From an uncultured Eggerthella sp. (GTDB lineage: Bacteria; Actinomycetota; Coriobacteriia; Coriobacteriales; Eggerthellaceae): a stretch of 32,697 nt of DNA. The notes below the pieces were generated by a model. It made no database searches, was not told the DNA's origin, and saw nothing but the letters and a program-made list of their open reading frames with translations. Location: assembly GCA_958431815.1 (NCBI GenBank), contig CAUASB010000014.1, forward strand, positions 1 through 32,697, in the 5' to 3' direction. This document shows positions 32,222 to 32,697 of this stretch, one piece after another; position 1 is the first letter of the stretch, and each line of letters opens with the position of its first letter. A program made the translations under genes and the position numbers.

Positions 32222-32659
32222 ATGGAGACTTCAACTGAGATCGTAGTTCGTTATGCAGAAACCGATGGTATGGGCGTGGTGTATCACGCCAATTACCTTA
32301 TTTACCTCGAGGTTGCACGTACTGACTTTCTGAACGAGCTAGGATTTCCCTATGCTGACTTTGAAGAGGCTGGGTATCTGTCTCCGGTAGTCCATGTCGA
32401 CTTATCCTATGGCGCACCATTTCATTATGGTGACACCATCGTGGTTAAAACGCATGTATCGAAGGTCGGAGCCGTTAAAACCGAGTACACCTGCAAGATG
32501 TACTTGAAAGGGGAGGACCCCGAAAAGGTCAAACCGCACTTTACCGCGGTAACCACCCATTGCATCTGCAAGCGCGAGAGCTTCAAACCCATCAGCCAGA
32601 AAAAAGTATTCCCCGATCTCTACGAAGCATATAAGCGCGTGTGTTACAACGAAGAGTAA
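32222..32659 (+). CDS. Acyl-CoA thioesterase, YbgC/4HBT hotdog family
   Basis: A 145-residue hotdog-fold thioesterase that would hydrolyse a CoA ester. It carries the family active-site motif with Asp15 in YAETDGMG followed by VVYHANYL, equivalent to the catalytic Asp of YbgC. The length is normal for the family. AAGGGAG lies a few bases before the ATG. Being divergent from menA, it is a candidate for the dihydroxynaphthoyl-CoA hydrolase (MenI) step just before MenA; a general YbgC role is equally possible. Its last ten codons form one arm of the perfect inverted repeat at the contig end. Confidence 0.88.
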   Translation: METSTEIVVRYAETDGMGVVYHANYLIYLEVARTDFLNELGFPYADFEEAGYLSPVVHVDLSYGAPFHYGDTIVVKTHVSKVGAVKTEYTCKMYLKGEDPEKVKPHFTAVTTHCICKRESFKPISQKKVFPDLYEAYKRVCYNEE

Positions 32660-32696
32660 ACGTCGTTTACTCTTCGTTGTAACACACGCGCTTATA
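32630..32696. repeat. Perfect 33-bp inverted repeat at the right end
   Basis: Positions 32630-32662 are the exact reverse complement of 32664-32696 with a single-base loop. The left arm lies in the last ten codons and stop of the thioesterase gene, so the right arm repeats that coding sequence on the other strand. The repeat stops one base before the window ends. A fold-back assembly artefact is the most likely reading; a natural super-long terminator is the alternative. Confidence 0.85.
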
Positions 32697-32697
32697 G

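Noticed and set aside
1..32697. CRISPR array, insertion sequence, prophage or toxin-antitoxin genes
   Set aside because: No spaced direct repeats, transposase or integrase motifs, or paired small genes were seen; the window is ordinary core-type chromosome with even codon use by eye.

Overview
The window looks like chromosomal DNA of an anaerobic, menaquinone-making, Gram-positive-type bacterium. I infer an anaerobic actinomycete of the Coriobacteriia (Eggerthellaceae-like). The grounds are a mid-50s GC content judged by eye, an Rrf2-sufCBDSU locus, VanW and DacF-type envelope genes, indolepyruvate:ferredoxin oxidoreductase with phenylacetate-CoA ligases, an Ech-type hydrogenase and menA. There is no rRNA marker, so the taxonomy is inference only. 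The odd length, the 16-C run near the left end and a perfect fold-back at the right end suggest this is a whole assembly contig.

Layout. (1) 1-3.6 kb: rsmI, then a 3-hydroxyacyl-CoA dehydrogenase gene on the minus strand, divergent from an MFS transporter gene. (2) 3.7-7.8 kb: larE-mnmA-cysteine desulfurase, a sulfur-transfer operon with two PP-loop sulfur-inserting enzymes and a sulfur donor, followed by a WalJ-type metallo-hydrolase. (3) 7.8-13.5 kb: an Rrf2 regulator with three cysteines, divergent from sufC-B-D-S-U. A sigma-70-like promoter, a palindromic operator candidate and a strong terminator frame this operon. (4) 13.6-19.2 kb: a six-gene Ech-type group 4 [NiFe]-hydrogenase operon in the order echABCDEF. 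(5) 19.2-30.1 kb: a tightly packed run pgsA, vanW-like, paaK, tandem-ACT, dacF-like, FHA, iorA, iorB, tandem-ACT, paaK. (6) 30.1-32.7 kb: gluQ, menA (minus) and a divergent hotdog thioesterase gene. A 30-bp near-perfect palindrome lies between the last two.

How the parts fit. IorAB oxidises aryl-pyruvates to aryl-acetyl-CoA and reduces ferredoxin. The two PaaK enzymes interconvert aryl-acetates and their CoA esters. Ech can reoxidise ferredoxin with H2 production and ion pumping. The window therefore holds most of a plausible aromatic amino-acid energy module, together with the Suf machinery that would supply the many Fe-S clusters it needs. The cysteine desulfurase, MnmA and LarE serve tRNA thiolation and probably nickel-pincer cofactor synthesis.

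Most notable points: LarE carries three cysteines that predict a [4Fe-4S]-type rather than sacrificial enzyme; the Ech large subunit ends directly at its nickel motif; two Ech subunits carry long Ala/Lys/Glu-rich tails, one with a duplicated 17-residue module; and the menA/thioesterase palindrome has a TATAAT box on each strand. No stretch over 300 bases lacks a gene. I saw no tRNA, rRNA, CRISPR array, insertion sequence or prophage gene.
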